DNA of 64,000 nucleotides from positions 75,373-139,372 of the forward strand of contig DASYER010000108.1 in the NCBI GenBank assembly GCA_036498905.1, given 5' to 3'. Below the pieces are notes generated by a model. That model was not told the DNA's origin and did not search any database. It saw nothing but the letters and a program-made list of their open reading frames with translations. Both the position numbers and the translations under genes were made by a program. The stretch is from DAIDKA01 sp036498905 (GTDB lineage: Bacteria; Pseudomonadota; Gammaproteobacteria; Steroidobacterales; Steroidobacteraceae). How positions within the stretch are numbered: position 1 is the stretch's first letter; each line of letters begins with the position of its first letter. Below, in pieces: positions 8,587-17,350 of the stretch.

Positions 8587-10434
8587 CTACCGTAGCTGAC
8601 GCAGACGTGAACCAGCAGGCGCCCAGCCGAGCGCTGCCTGTTCAAATTGATCGTCTGTCAGCTGGCGGACATCCGATCCGTCGGCGCGCATGACGAAGAT
8701 CTCACCGTAGTTCTGCGGTCCATGCCACGGAAGCAGCGCTTCGTCCTTCCATCCCTTGCGCGAACTGGCGAAAGCAATCCATCGACCATCGGTGGACCAG
8801 ACGGGGTGTCCGTCGTTGCCTCCGGTGTGCGTCAGCTGCCTAAGCCCCGTGCCATCCGGCCGGATCGTGTAAATCTCATAATCGCCGGTTTCAAAGCCCG
8901 TGAAGGCGATCAGATCTCCACGTGGCGACCAAATCGGGAAGTTGTCCCATCCTTCAGTCAATTTGACCGTTTTGCCATCCGCAACTGACACAATCCGCAG
9001 ACCCTGGTCAGTGTGAGAACGCTCTTCATACTGACCCAGACGATAGACGAGCCGCATGCCGTCAGGTGAGAAGCTCGGGAAACCATCATGACCCTCGTCA
9101 TGGGTGACCACCTTGTATACCTGCGTCCCGACCTTCGTCAGGGCAAGCTGGCCAGCCTCATCCGCCCGTGGCGAGCTCTCGATTGCGAAAGCGACTGTAT
9201 GTCCGTCGGATGAGAGTGCGGGGTTCGTGCCCGCGAATTGGATACCGGCCGCCTGCCCGTCGAACGCCGGCGTGCCGACACCTTGCCAGTCGGAAAGCTC
9301 AAGACGTTGCGTGCCATTCGGCCGATGCAGAAATCGATCGCCCAGGGGTGAAAATCTGACGGTATCCTGCTCGAAAGCACTCCCGCCGACCAGCTCATAG
9401 CGTGGATCGCGGCTCGCAAAAATCTTCGTCGGCTGCAAGTCTGCACTCAGGTCTCTTTGGAAAACAAGCCGTCGGCCGTCCCGTGACCAGCTGGGATTGC
9501 CTGCACCCGTCGGCCCCTTGCGACCCGAACGATAGGCGATCTGCAGATTGCTCCCCTTCTGGTCGCTGTTACCGTTCAGACCAAAGCCGACGTCATCGCC
9601 TGCGAAGCCAGGAGCCCATAAGTCCTGGGATCCGTCCGTCAGCACTTCGCGCGCACCAGTGTCAATCTCAAGGGTAACGGCTCGGGTTTGAATCTTGTAG
9701 TGATGCAATACCGCCGCATCCACGACCTCACAGAACATTAAGCGGTGTCCGTCATGCGCCCACTGCGGACTGCCGGCACTGCCTTCCAGTGGCGTCAGTC
9801 GGCGCAATCCGGTCCCATCCGGATGAATCAGATAGATCGCGGTCATCTGCATCAGCTCCCACGCCGGTCTCGTACCGCGCATGTAGCGCTCTCGTGGTCT
9901 ATCACGATCCGATGAGAAAGCGATCCAGCCTCCATCCGGAGACCACCGCGGCCGAAAATTCCCTGCCGTGTTGTGCGTCAAGTTGCGCGTCCGGCCGCTC
10001 TTCAGATCCTTCAGCCACACATTGGCCGTTCCGCCTTCTCGAGTTGACACAAACACGAGCTTCCCGCCATCGGGCGACAGATCGCCCTGGTCGTCAAAGG
10101 CGGGACTGTCAGTCAGGCGTTCGAGGTGGCTTCCATCTGCGTGAGCGCGGAAGATGTCCGCCGATCCGGTGCGATCCGAGGTGAAAACCAGCCATTTCCC
10201 ATCTGCCGAAAAACTCGCGTTGTAGTTCGGGCCGGGTCCTAGAGGCAAAGATTTCTCGTTGCTCCCATCCGGATTGGAAATGAAGAGCTGAAAGTCGTGC
10301 GAGTATGACCTCCAGATAATCGTCTGCTTCGGTGCTGCGAGGCAGGCGTGGGCGAAAACCAACGCCAGCGGAACTGCGTAAATCGCGAGGCGGGCAAGCG
10401 ATGCCCTAAGTGCGATCGGGACGCTTCGTAGCAT
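8587..10434 (-). CDS. TolB-like secreted beta-propeller protein (PD40 repeats)
   Basis: A 615-residue exported protein. The start at 10434 gives an N-terminal signal segment ending in AHACLAAPK, and lies 11 bases after the stop of the upstream gene. The rest is built of many PD40/WD40-like blades with the diagnostic SPDGxxLVFxSxRxG pattern, for example LSPDGGKLVFVSTREGG and SPDGGWIAFSSDRDR, and late blades such as SPRGDLIAFTGFETGDYEIY. Such propellers resemble TolB and DPP-IV-type N-terminal domains. No peptidase domain follows, so it is likely a binding or scaffold protein in the periplasm. The long N-terminal extension in frame back to 10647 overlaps the upstream gene and is rejected. Confidence 0.75.
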   Translation of the reverse strand: MLRSVPIALRASLARLAIYAVPLALVFAHACLAAPKQTIIWRSYSHDFQLFISNPDGSNEKSLPLGPGPNYNASFSADGKWLVFTSDRTGSADIFRAHADGSHLERLTDSPAFDDQGDLSPDGGKLVFVSTREGGTANVWLKDLKSGRTRNLTHNTAGNFRPRWSPDGGWIAFSSDRDRPRERYMRGTRPAWELMQMTAIYLIHPDGTGLRRLTPLEGSAGSPQWAHDGHRLMFCEVVDAAVLHHYKIQTRAVTLEIDTGAREVLTDGSQDLWAPGFAGDDVGFGLNGNSDQKGSNLQIAYRSGRKGPTGAGNPSWSRDGRRLVFQRDLSADLQPTKIFASRDPRYELVGGSAFEQDTVRFSPLGDRFLHRPNGTQRLELSDWQGVGTPAFDGQAAGIQFAGTNPALSSDGHTVAFAIESSPRADEAGQLALTKVGTQVYKVVTHDEGHDGFPSFSPDGMRLVYRLGQYEERSHTDQGLRIVSVADGKTVKLTEGWDNFPIWSPRGDLIAFTGFETGDYEIYTIRPDGTGLRQLTHTGGNDGHPVWSTDGRWIAFASSRKGWKDEALLPWHGPQNYGEIFVMRADGSDVRQLTDDQFEQAALGWAPAGSRLRQLR

Positions 10435-10445
10435 GAGCACCCGCG

Positions 10446-10913
10446 TCACATCAGCCTTGAGTGCTCCCTGCCGATCGCACGCGACAGGGTTTCGCCAAAG
10501 GCGGCGCGGTCGGTAAATATCGTCATCCGGTCCACCAGGTGCGAAAAGCGCCTTACGAACTCGGCCGTGATCTGGATGTAGCGCGACCCGGTCAGCATAT
10601 TGACATGGTGGAACTGAGCCCGGTGAGCCCGCAGCCAAAGCATCCATTCACTGCTCACTTCAATCGAGGCGCCCCGGACCGCCCCGGCGTCTATGAATAG
10701 TTCCAGGCCCCCGGCGCGCTGCAAATCCTTGGCGAGCTCCCGCATCGCAAAATCACCGAACTCACCGATATCCGACCCCGCAAGCACCAGCAGCGAAATC
10801 CCCTCTGCCGGTCGTTGGATCGACACGCTGCAATGGATTCCTTCGTAGTGTACGGAGGCCAAAGACGCACGGAGCATATGAGCAATCCCGCAGGTTGAGA
10901 CCAACACGGGCAT
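10446..10913 (-). CDS. Hypothetical protein, possibly STAS/SpoIIAA-like
   Basis: About 155 residues if started at the ATG at 10913; a GTG at 10988 would overlap the NmrA-like gene. Alternating strands and helices are visible (GISLLVLAGSDIGEF, then LELFIDAGAVRGAS), followed by a WMLWLRAHRAQFHHVNMLTG segment and a FTDRAAFGETL end. This order resembles STAS or SpoIIAA-like single-domain proteins, but the match is by eye only. It lies between the NmrA-like gene and the TolB-like gene, all on the minus strand with short gaps, so the three may be transcribed together. Confidence 0.55.
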   Translation of the reverse strand: MPVLVSTCGIAHMLRASLASVHYEGIHCSVSIQRPAEGISLLVLAGSDIGEFGDFAMRELAKDLQRAGGLELFIDAGAVRGASIEVSSEWMLWLRAHRAQFHHVNMLTGSRYIQITAEFVRRFSHLVDRMTIFTDRAAFGETLSRAIGREHSRLM

Positions 10914-10957
10914 TGTACGACGTCGGGGCCCCGCGGCTACCTGCGGCAGCTTGTCCG

Positions 10958-11716
10958 TCAATGGGGTGGGGTCGCGCGGCCCACCCACGAATCGTAGTGT
11001 GTCGGACCGATTCTTGCCTTGCCTCGCGGTACCAGGGACTCGTTGTCGATCTTGGCGCCGAAATAGCGGGCATTTGTGTCGGCAATGACCTTGCGACTGT
11101 CCTTCTTGCCGCTCAATACCTGGCTCACGAAGTCTTCGAAGCTGAGGCGATCGGGGCCACCTACCTCGAGGGTGCCCATCACCGGTCGGCTCACGGCGAT
11201 CTCCGCCAGTACCGACACCACGTCCTCTGAAGAGATAGGCTGAATCATGGCACCGGCGGGGACGCGCACCACCGGTCCATCGGCGCCGGCCTCGGCGATG
11301 GGGCCGCCAAACTCGAAAAATTGCGTCGCCCGCAGGATGGTATAGGGGATGCCGGAGTTCTTGATCAGACTCTCCTGCTGCGCCTTCGCGCGCATGTAGC
11401 CGCTGTCCGGAAGCCGATCGGCACCGACGACCGAGAGCGCCACGTGATGCTTTACGCCGGCCGTTGCTTCGGCCGCCAGCAAATTCTTCCCCGAAGTCAG
11501 AAAGAACGTCATGACGGCCTGATCTTCAAAGGACGGCGAGTTGGCGACATCGACCACCACCCGGGCGCCCGCGAGCGCTTCGGGCAACCCTTCGCCCGTG
11601 AGAGTGTTGATGCCCGTCGAGGGTGCTGCCGCGCACACCTGCTGGCCTCCTTGACGCAGGAGGGTCACGAGCTTCGAGCCGATGAGACCGGTGCCACCGA
11701 TCACCACGATGTTCAT
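10958..11716 (-). CDS. NmrA-like NAD(P)-binding protein (atypical SDR)
   Basis: A 252-residue Rossmann protein starting MNIVVIGGTGLIGSKLVTLL, with the GGTGLIGS dinucleotide-binding loop at residues 7-14. Further features are VVVDVANSPSFEDQAVMTFF, LSVVGADRLPDSGYMRAKA and the ILRATQFFEF block typical of NmrA/SDR-a proteins. The usual YxxxK appears only loosely (Y-M-R-A-K), in line with atypical SDRs that act as redox sensors or quinone reductases. An AGGAG ribosome site sits eight bases before the ATG at 11716. It is divergent from the ABC exporter pseudogene. Confidence 0.8.
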   Translation of the reverse strand: MNIVVIGGTGLIGSKLVTLLRQGGQQVCAAAPSTGINTLTGEGLPEALAGARVVVDVANSPSFEDQAVMTFFLTSGKNLLAAEATAGVKHHVALSVVGADRLPDSGYMRAKAQQESLIKNSGIPYTILRATQFFEFGGPIAEAGADGPVVRVPAGAMIQPISSEDVVSVLAEIAVSRPVMGTLEVGGPDRLSFEDFVSQVLSGKKDSRKVIADTNARYFGAKIDNESLVPRGKARIGPTHYDSWVGRATPPH

Positions 11717-11875
11717 GTGATTGCTCCTGATCTGCCTGCCCCGTCTATACACCGATGGAACACCGCTCACGAGCGTGGGCCAAACCCGGGCTCTTGCGGG
11801 GGTTTCCGGCCGATAGCGCCGGATCAATTGCCTCGCTCTGGCAAACTGCTTCTACCACAGGCACGGAACCCAATC

Positions 11876-13689
11876 ATGAAAGGTCAAGCCAGACGTCATT
11901 CCAATGCCGGCGGCGATGATAAACATTCGAAGCTACTGCCACAGCTCGGCAGCATGTGGCGGGCGTTGGTCCAATCCTCGGTACGCGACTCATTGCTACT
12001 GCTGGGTATCGTGCTCATCGCCGTCATCGTCATTACGGCTCTCGGTCAGATTCGACTCAATGCCTGGAACCAGCCCTTCTATGACGCCCTGTCGCATCAC
12101 AAACTGGATGAGTTCCTGCACCAGCTCGGCGTGTTCGCCATCATCGCGGGCGTCCTGCTGGTCCTGAATGTGGCGCAGAAATTCCTGACCGAGACTTTGA
12201 AGCTCAAACTTCGCGAAGGGCTGGTCAAGGACCTGATTGGCCATTGGCTGCGCCCGATGCGCCCCTTCCGGCTCGCCAATGCGGGCGACATCGGCGTCAA
12301 TCCCGATCAGCGTGTACACGAGGATGCTCGCACCTGACCGAACTCACTGCGGATCTGGCCACCGGTCTGCTGCAGGCCGGCATGCTGGTGGTGATGTTCA
12401 TCGGCGTGCTGTGGCGAATCTCGGCGGGCTTCCGCTTCCATGTCCACGGTCACGACTACTCCATTCCGGGTTACATGGTCTGGGCGGCCATCGTGTATGC
12501 GGGGTCGGCGTCGCTGCTGAGCTATGCCGTCGGACGCAGTCTGATCAGGCGCAACGCGGACCGCTATCAGCGCGAGTCGGAGCTGCGTTTTGGGCTCGTG
12601 CGTGTCAATGAACATGCCGATGCGATCGCCCTGGCGGGGGGAGAACCCGTGGAGGCACGCCACGTCGAGCGCGACCTCGCGGCGGTGCTCGCCGCCACCT
12701 GGCGACTGGTACGCGGCTTGACCAACCTGACCTGGGTCACCGCCGGCTACGCGTGGTTTACGCTGGTCGCCCCGATCATCGCCGCCGCGCCGCTGTATTT
12801 CTTCGGCAGCCTCTCGTTCGGCGGACTCATGATGGCCGCCGGTGCTTTCACACAGGTGCAGGGGTCGCTGCGCTGGTTCGTGGACAATTTCAGCGTCATC
12901 GCCGACTGGCGCGCGACACTGCTGCGCGTCGCCAGTTTCCGCAAAGCGGTGACGGATATGGACACGCTGCATAAAGTCGAGAGCCAGATAACCTACGAGT
13001 CCGGCGCGGCCGACGAATACGCAATCGACAAGCTCGAAGTGACCTCTCCGGCGGGCGGAACCCGGATCAAGGAAAACAAAGTCCTCATGAAGTCCGGCGA
13101 GCGGGTGCTCATCGTCGGCGAACCCGGGGCCGGCAAGACACTACTGTTTCGCGCCTTGGCGGGCCTGTGGCCCTGGGGTTCCGGGTCAGTGACCCGACCC
13201 AAAGGCAAAGGCATCTATCACATGCCGCGATCGGCATACTGGCCCCCCGGCTCCCTGCGCGAGGCCCTCGCCTACCCCTCCGAACCCGACGAAATCAAGG
13301 ACAGCGACTACAAGGATGCATTGCAGGACCTGAAGCTGCAGGAATTCGAACCCATGCTGGACAAGGATCGTCACTGGCAGGAGGAGCTCAATCAGGATCA
13401 GTTGATGCGATTGGCCTTCGTGCGTCTGCTAATCCACGAACCGGCCTGGGTCGTGATCGACGAAGTGCTCGATTTCGTCGATGCCGATTCCCGGGCACTG
13501 GTGAGCGACGTATTGGACAAGCGCATGAAGGACAGCACCATCATTCATATCGGCCGCCAGTTTCCACATGACAAGACCTTCCGCGCAGTCGTGCACCTGG
13601 TCAATGACCATACCGTGCGTAAGCTGCCGCGCCGCAAGCGGCACGGCAAAGCGGCGACTCAGACGGCAACTGGCACCTCACGAAGATGA
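11876..13689 (+). pseudogene. YddA/SbmA-like ABC exporter (permease-ATPase) with a one-base frameshift
   Basis: Two overlapping frames encode one protein. The first (ATG 11876) gives the membrane domain start, ending GDIGVNPDQRVHEDAR; at about 12330 the protein continues in another frame as HLTELTADLATGLLQAGML. Restoring one C in GCTCGC(C)ACCTG rejoins them, giving about 604 residues. The family is the ABC_membrane_2 type (peroxisomal ALD/YddA/SbmA fold). The ATPase has a Walker A (GEPGAGKT) and a Walker B-like WVVIDEVLDFVD, but the signature is LNQDQLMRLAF rather than LSxGEQQR, and the usual DEATSALD is changed. Either a decaying gene or a sequencing error; the odd signature argues for weakened ATPase function. 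Confidence 0.75.
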
Positions 13690-13827
13690 GCGGCCGAGCC
13701 TAAGGTACCGACGTTCTGACGGTGCGGGGTCCGGGTCCGGCTCATGCAAGGGAATGGGTGGCGCCGGGGGCTCACGCACCGGCCCATCGGGCGGCGTATC
13801 GGGCGGAGTTTCTGCGGTAATGCGCAT
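13678..13827 (-). CDS. Small proline-rich protein, 49 residues
   Basis: Minus-strand ORF starting MRITAETPPDTPPDGPVREP, rich in Pro, Asp and Glu and ending in a basic patch (SERRYLRLGRSSS). A GGAG motif lies about eleven bases before the ATG. The stop overlaps the 3' end of the ABC exporter gene by 12 bases, tail to tail. I recall similar short PxxP-rich proteins in other Pseudomonadota but cannot name a family. It would be disordered; function is unknown. Confidence 0.4.
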   Translation of the reverse strand: MRITAETPPDTPPDGPVREPPAPPIPLHEPDPDPAPSERRYLRLGRSSS

Positions 13828-13953
13828 GGTCAAAGAGTCTCCTCGATCTTGCCGACGTCGTAGTGTCGCCCGCCACCATTCTATTTCCTGGAGGCGCGAT
13901 GGGCGGTGAACTGTAGGCGCGCGCCTAGACTAAGCTGCGTTGCGGCTTCAGCA

Positions 13954-13978
13954 GTAACCGGCTCACCGGATCGGTTAC
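13954..13978 (+). promoter_or_regulatory. Inverted repeat in the leader of the 14007 gene
   Basis: GTAACCG (13954-13960) and CGGTTAC (13972-13978) are perfectly complementary across an 11-base gap, 28 bases before the start codon at 14007. It may fold in the mRNA leader or be a protein-binding site. The region 13828-14006 holds nothing else I can support. Confidence 0.35.
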
Positions 13979-14006
13979 CCTGTCGGGAGAATCGAAGGAG
14001 TTCAGT

Positions 14007-14378
14007 ATGAATTCTGAAAAGACCGGCGCGCCGACGCTGCCTCGGCAGGGCGCGCTTTCGAGTTGGGAAAACGAAGGTGGTGCGCCGGCGCAGGCGCCTC
14101 AAGCCGGAGCGAAGACGGTGGAGCCGGCCGCGCAGATTCCGCTGCTGACGAACGCGGAGCTGGTGCAATTGCGGGTTCGCGTGATTGCTTTGGAGAATGT
14201 AATCATTGCATTGCTGTCAAAGGGTTCGGACGAGCAGCTGCGGCTGGTGGGTGAGTTGGCAACCTATATCTCTCCCCGGCCGGGATATACCCCGCACCCG
14301 TTGACCATTCGGGCGTCGAACGAAATGCTCCATTTGGTAGATCGTGCGACCCACTTTCGCGGGTTGGCGGTGCCGTAG
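14007..14378 (+). CDS. Hypothetical protein with a helical core
   Basis: A 123-residue soluble protein. The first 45 residues are disordered (Gly/Ala/Pro/Gln-rich). The middle, NAELVQLRVRVIALENVIIA, then LLSKGSDEQLRLVGELATYI, looks like a helical hairpin with heptad-like hydrophobics. The C-terminus contains HPLTIRASNEMLHLVDRATHF. An AAGGAG ribosome site seven bases before the ATG supports the start. I do not recognise a family. It precedes the CDGSH gene by 43 bases and may share its transcript. Confidence 0.6.
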   Translation: MNSEKTGAPTLPRQGALSSWENEGGAPAQAPQAGAKTVEPAAQIPLLTNAELVQLRVRVIALENVIIALLSKGSDEQLRLVGELATYISPRPGYTPHPLTIRASNEMLHLVDRATHFRGLAVP

Positions 14379-14421
14379 CCGTCCTCCCCAGACACTTCAA
14401 ACCACAACAACGAGACTGAAC

Positions 14422-14649
14422 ATGGCCACCATCAAGATTTTGCAGAACGGCCCGTACCTGGTGCAGGGCGATGACGTCACAGCCGTGGACTGGAACGGTG
14501 CTACCTACGCCATTCCGAAACGGCCGTTCGCGCTATGTCGATGTGGCGGTTCGACCAACAAACCTTTCTGCGATGGAACCCACACCAAGCAGGGCTTCAA
14601 GGCCGCAGAAGCAGCGGTTCCGGGCAGTCAAGACAAGCCTGCGCAGTAG
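14422..14649 (+). CDS. CDGSH-type iron-sulfur protein
   Basis: A 75-residue protein with one CDGSH zinc-finger-like domain that binds a redox-active, labile 2Fe-2S cluster: Cys39, Cys41, Cys50 and His54 in CRCGGSTNKPFCDGTH match C-x-C-x2-S/T-x3-P-x-C-D-G-S/T/A-H. MitoNEET-like bacterial proteins of this size serve in Fe-S or redox handling. The start MATIKILQNGPYLVQG is chosen over in-frame upstream sequence because it matches the small family's N-terminus. It converges on the PEBP gene with a ten-base gap. Confidence 0.9.
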   Translation: MATIKILQNGPYLVQGDDVTAVDWNGATYAIPKRPFALCRCGGSTNKPFCDGTHTKQGFKAAEAAVPGSQDKPAQ

Positions 14650-14658
14650 CAGTGCGAT

Positions 14659-15306
14659 TCAGGCGATCTGAACCGCATCAGCGATCGCAGCCACATCGGC
14701 AGGTGATTCGGACGCTGCGTCCACTTTGACCGGGATATCGCGCCGGTAGGTTCCGATCAGACAGCCCTTGCCGATCGCTCGTTCGCGAATGGCGGCAGCC
14801 ACCTCCCTCCTGCCTGGAGATTTGGAGAGGGGGTCCCCCGCGGCCAACGCAAAGACCTGGAACGCATAGCGGTGCACGCCGTGCCCGGGAGGCGGATCCG
14901 GCGGCAACCAGCCATGCATCAGGTAGGAGTTCAGTCCCAACTTCTCCGGACTCGCTTCCGGTGCTGCGCTGAATATCCCTTCGACTAACCCCACCTCGCC
15001 CGGATCCATGTCCACGACGATGGCGTGGACCAGGGGCTCGGGCGTTGGCGAGTCCGCATCTTCAACAATCAATGCGAGCGTTGCGGCATTGGCCGGGACG
15101 TTGTGCCATCTCAGGGGCGGTGACACACCTGCCCCATCTGCGGTGTATCGCTGCGGTAACTGGGCCTGCGGGGCGAATGCGGGAGAGGTGATTTCGATGA
15201 GCGCCAGCTGGGCTTGCGATGGATCCGCATGAAATAGTATTTTCTCCATTCCGGCGCGCTGGTGCTCGAGCGCATGCCCAATGGCTTCCGGAAGCTTTTC
15301 CAGCAT
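14659..15306 (-). CDS. YbhB/YbcL-family PEBP (Raf kinase inhibitor-like) protein
   Basis: A 215-residue phosphatidylethanolamine-binding-protein fold. The family signatures are visible: ITSPAFAPQAQLPQRYTADG, SPPLRWHNVPANAATLALIV, then EDADSPTPEPLVHAIVVDM and HRYAFQVFAL. The N-terminal 40 residues (LPEAIGHALEHQRAGMEKIL) are an extra segment also seen in some proteobacterial members. The biochemical role of bacterial YbhB is not settled. The C-terminal 20 residues are Ala/Asp-rich and extend past the usual end. It is transcribed away from the SDR gene. Confidence 0.9.
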   Translation of the reverse strand: MLEKLPEAIGHALEHQRAGMEKILFHADPSQAQLALIEITSPAFAPQAQLPQRYTADGAGVSPPLRWHNVPANAATLALIVEDADSPTPEPLVHAIVVDMDPGEVGLVEGIFSAAPEASPEKLGLNSYLMHGWLPPDPPPGHGVHRYAFQVFALAAGDPLSKSPGRREVAAAIRERAIGKGCLIGTYRRDIPVKVDAASESPADVAAIADAVQIA

Positions 15307-15447
15307 GACCGCGCGCTCCTATGGCCAAGATCCTGCGGGCCAGTATCGGCGACAACCCTTGGCTTTCCTGAAGGCTGCGAGCAGTTTGCGGGGTCGGAGT
15401 CGGCTGACGGACGCCGCGGCGGTAGACTGCCCACCAGGGGGTGACCA

Positions 15448-16152
15448 ATGAGCCAGAAGAAAGTATGTGTCGTCATGGGCGTCGGCCCCGGCAATGGCGC
15501 CGCGCTGGGCCGTCGCTTTGCCAAGGAAGGGTATGCGGTGGCGTTGCTCGCTCGCACGCTGGCGACCAGCGCGCCGCTGGCCGCGAATCTGCCGGATGCG
15601 CGGGCCTATGCCTGCGACGTCACCGATGCTGTCTCGATCGCGACTACCGTCGAGGCGATCGAACGGGAAATGGGCCCGGTCCATACGCTCATCTATAACG
15701 CCGGCTCAGGGACCTGGGGCACCATCGAAGATATAGACGCGGCGGCTTTCGAGAACGCCTTTCGCGTGAATGCACTGGGCCTGCTGCTGGCCGCAAAGCG
15801 CGTCATCCCGGGAATGAAAGCCCGCGGCGAAGGCAATATCGTCGTCATCGGCGCGACCTCTTCGCGCCGAGGTGTGGCGCGCGCGGCAGCCTTTGCACCC
15901 GCGAAGGCCGCTCAGAAGAGCCTGACTGAGTCCATGGCACGGCACCTGTGGCCCCAGAAAATCCATGTCTGCCTGGTCATCATTGACGGCGTGGTCGATC
16001 TGCCTCGCACGCGCGCCATGTTGAAGGACAAGCCGGATGACTTCTTCGTCGCGCCCGACGACCTGGCCGACACGACCTTTCATCTGACCGTTCAGCCGCG
16101 CTCGGCGTGGTCCTTCGAAATCGAGGCACGCCCGTACAAGGAAAATTGGTAA
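15448..16152 (+). CDS. Short-chain dehydrogenase/reductase with Phe in place of catalytic Tyr
   Basis: A 234-residue Rossmann enzyme. The nucleotide loop is GVGPGNGAALGRRFA (residues 11-25), an NAG-type motif is at YNAGSG, and Ser138/139 are in place. The usual YxxxK reads Phe149-Ala-Pro-Ala-Lys153, so the Tyr general acid is absent. A related SDR subgroup with FASAKAA at this position is familiar to me, so this is probably a family trait, not damage. NAD(P)H chemistry may still occur on activated substrates, or the protein may act as a binding protein. Start supported by GGGGGTGACC upstream. Confidence 0.85.
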   Translation: MSQKKVCVVMGVGPGNGAALGRRFAKEGYAVALLARTLATSAPLAANLPDARAYACDVTDAVSIATTVEAIEREMGPVHTLIYNAGSGTWGTIEDIDAAAFENAFRVNALGLLLAAKRVIPGMKARGEGNIVVIGATSSRRGVARAAAFAPAKAAQKSLTESMARHLWPQKIHVCLVIIDGVVDLPRTRAMLKDKPDDFFVAPDDLADTTFHLTVQPRSAWSFEIEARPYKENW

Positions 16153-16160
16153 GGCAGCCG

Positions 16161-16271
16161 CTACGGCCGCGACTTCATCCGACTACGCCAGGAGGGGGTG
16201 AGCAGAAAATCCAGGAAGGCACCCACGAGCAGAAGCAGCGTGAGCACGCCGGAGCTGACAATCAATTCCAT
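16161..16271 (-). CDS. Small single-pass membrane protein, 36 residues
   Basis: Minus-strand ORF with a strong GGAGG ribosome site seven bases before the ATG at 16271. It encodes MELIVSSGVLTLLLLVGAFL followed by DFLLTPSWRSRMKSRP: one hydrophobic helix and a positively charged tail, the typical look of bacterial membrane microproteins. The surrounding sequence from 16153 to 16450 contains no other credible gene. Real translation is plausible but unproven. Confidence 0.45.
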   Translation of the reverse strand: MELIVSSGVLTLLLLVGAFLDFLLTPSWRSRMKSRP

Positions 16272-16450
16272 GACAATAGACCTCCAAGTCCAATGGCCCG
16301 CAGTATCGCGATGCAATATGACGGTGAAGCGACTTGTAGGTGTCACTTGGAAGTCATTGAACAAAAACGAGATATAGGTCACATATACGGTGGCTTTCCC
16401 CTTGGTTGGGCTCACCTTGAAATCACTGCCACTGCCCCAAAACGGGGTGC

Positions 16451-16900
16451 ATGACTCAGCCACTACATTCCGATGCACTCCATATCGTGTGTCCGCACTG
16501 CGAGGCGATCAACCGCATTCCCGCCACGCGCCTGGACGGAGCGCCGAAATGCGGGCAGTGCCATGAATCGTTGTTCACGGGCCATCCGCTTGCGCTCACT
16601 GACCAGAATTTTCGCCGCCAGATCGAGCGCAGCGATATTCCGGTAGTGGTGGATTTCTGGGCTACTTGGTGTGGCCCGTGTCAGGCGATGGCACCGCAAT
16701 ACGCGCAGGCGGCGGCCGAACTCGAACCGAAAGTACGTCTGGCAAAACTCGACACCGATGCCGCACAGCGCGTCGCCGGGGAGTTTGGGATTCGCAGCAT
16801 TCCGACCCTGATACTTTTCAAGTCAGGTCGTGAGGTCGCACGTCACAGCGGAGCGATGCCGAAGGCGGATATCATCCGCTGGGTGCGCGCACACGCTTAG
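16451..16900 (+). CDS. trxC: Thioredoxin 2 with N-terminal zinc ribbon
   Basis: A 149-residue TrxC. Four N-terminal cysteines, Cys14-x2-Cys17 and Cys34-x2-Cys37 (CPHC, CGQC), form the zinc-binding module; the thioredoxin fold follows with the active site WCGPC (Cys74, Cys77) and the cis-proline region IRSIPTLILF. TrxC reduces protein disulfides in the cytoplasm and is usually induced by oxidative stress. The gene overlaps the 3' end of the PilZ gene tail to tail by 29 bases. Length and motif order match the family. Confidence 0.95.
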   Translation: MTQPLHSDALHIVCPHCEAINRIPATRLDGAPKCGQCHESLFTGHPLALTDQNFRRQIERSDIPVVVDFWATWCGPCQAMAPQYAQAAAELEPKVRLAKLDTDAAQRVAGEFGIRSIPTLILFKSGREVARHSGAMPKADIIRWVRAHA

Positions 16901-17270
16901 AGGGTCGACCGACCAGCAGCGCCTCTAAAGGAGCAGGCTGTGTTGCCTGCCCGACCTCTGACAGGACACCGGTCATCGCACGCAGGAGTTCAACGACTAC
17001 GCGGGGTGCGAATTCACACCACATGATGCCGGCTCCCTCCTCGCACACCCGGGCTACGAACGCGGGCAGTTTTTCGAAGGCCGGTTGCAGAGGCAGCGGC
17101 CACTCGACGCTGACGTGAATCCTCGACATCGGTGGATGCCAGAAACCGGTGATGAAGCCGCCGCTGAGACTTAAATTCGTCAGCCTGCCGATACTCGCCA
17201 TGGCGAAATGCGGCGCCGTGAGGCGAACCGGAATGTGAACGGAAATCCTTGTTCCCCAACGGTGTTCCAT
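16872..17270 (-). CDS. PilZ-domain protein
   Basis: A 132-residue protein, starting MEHRWGTRI at 17270 (a GTG at 17288 is possible). The cyclic di-GMP-binding features are HRWGTR (RxxxR-like, first Arg present as R4 with R8) and NLSLSGGFI (the N/DxSxxG motif), followed by beta-strands such as HVSVEWPLPL. This is a single-domain PilZ protein, a cytoplasmic c-di-GMP effector. The RxxxR motif should be checked by alignment. Together with the EAL/GGDEF gene and the riboswitch it makes the third c-di-GMP element here. Confidence 0.75.
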   Translation of the reverse strand: MEHRWGTRISVHIPVRLTAPHFAMASIGRLTNLSLSGGFITGFWHPPMSRIHVSVEWPLPLQPAFEKLPAFVARVCEEGAGIMWCEFAPRVVVELLRAMTGVLSEVGQATQPAPLEALLVGRPSKRVRAPSG

Positions 17271-17350
17271 GGCACTGATTGTGCTCACAACCGCGCCTGC
17301 CCCTGCATAGGACAGGGGGCCCCGGCGGCGTCGGAACCGTCTGGCAGCGG

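Noticed and set aside
3366..13689. Programmed ribosomal frameshifting in the DUF218 and ABC exporter genes
   Set aside because: Neither junction has a slippery heptamer or a clear stimulatory structure; both fit simple one-base loss or read error.
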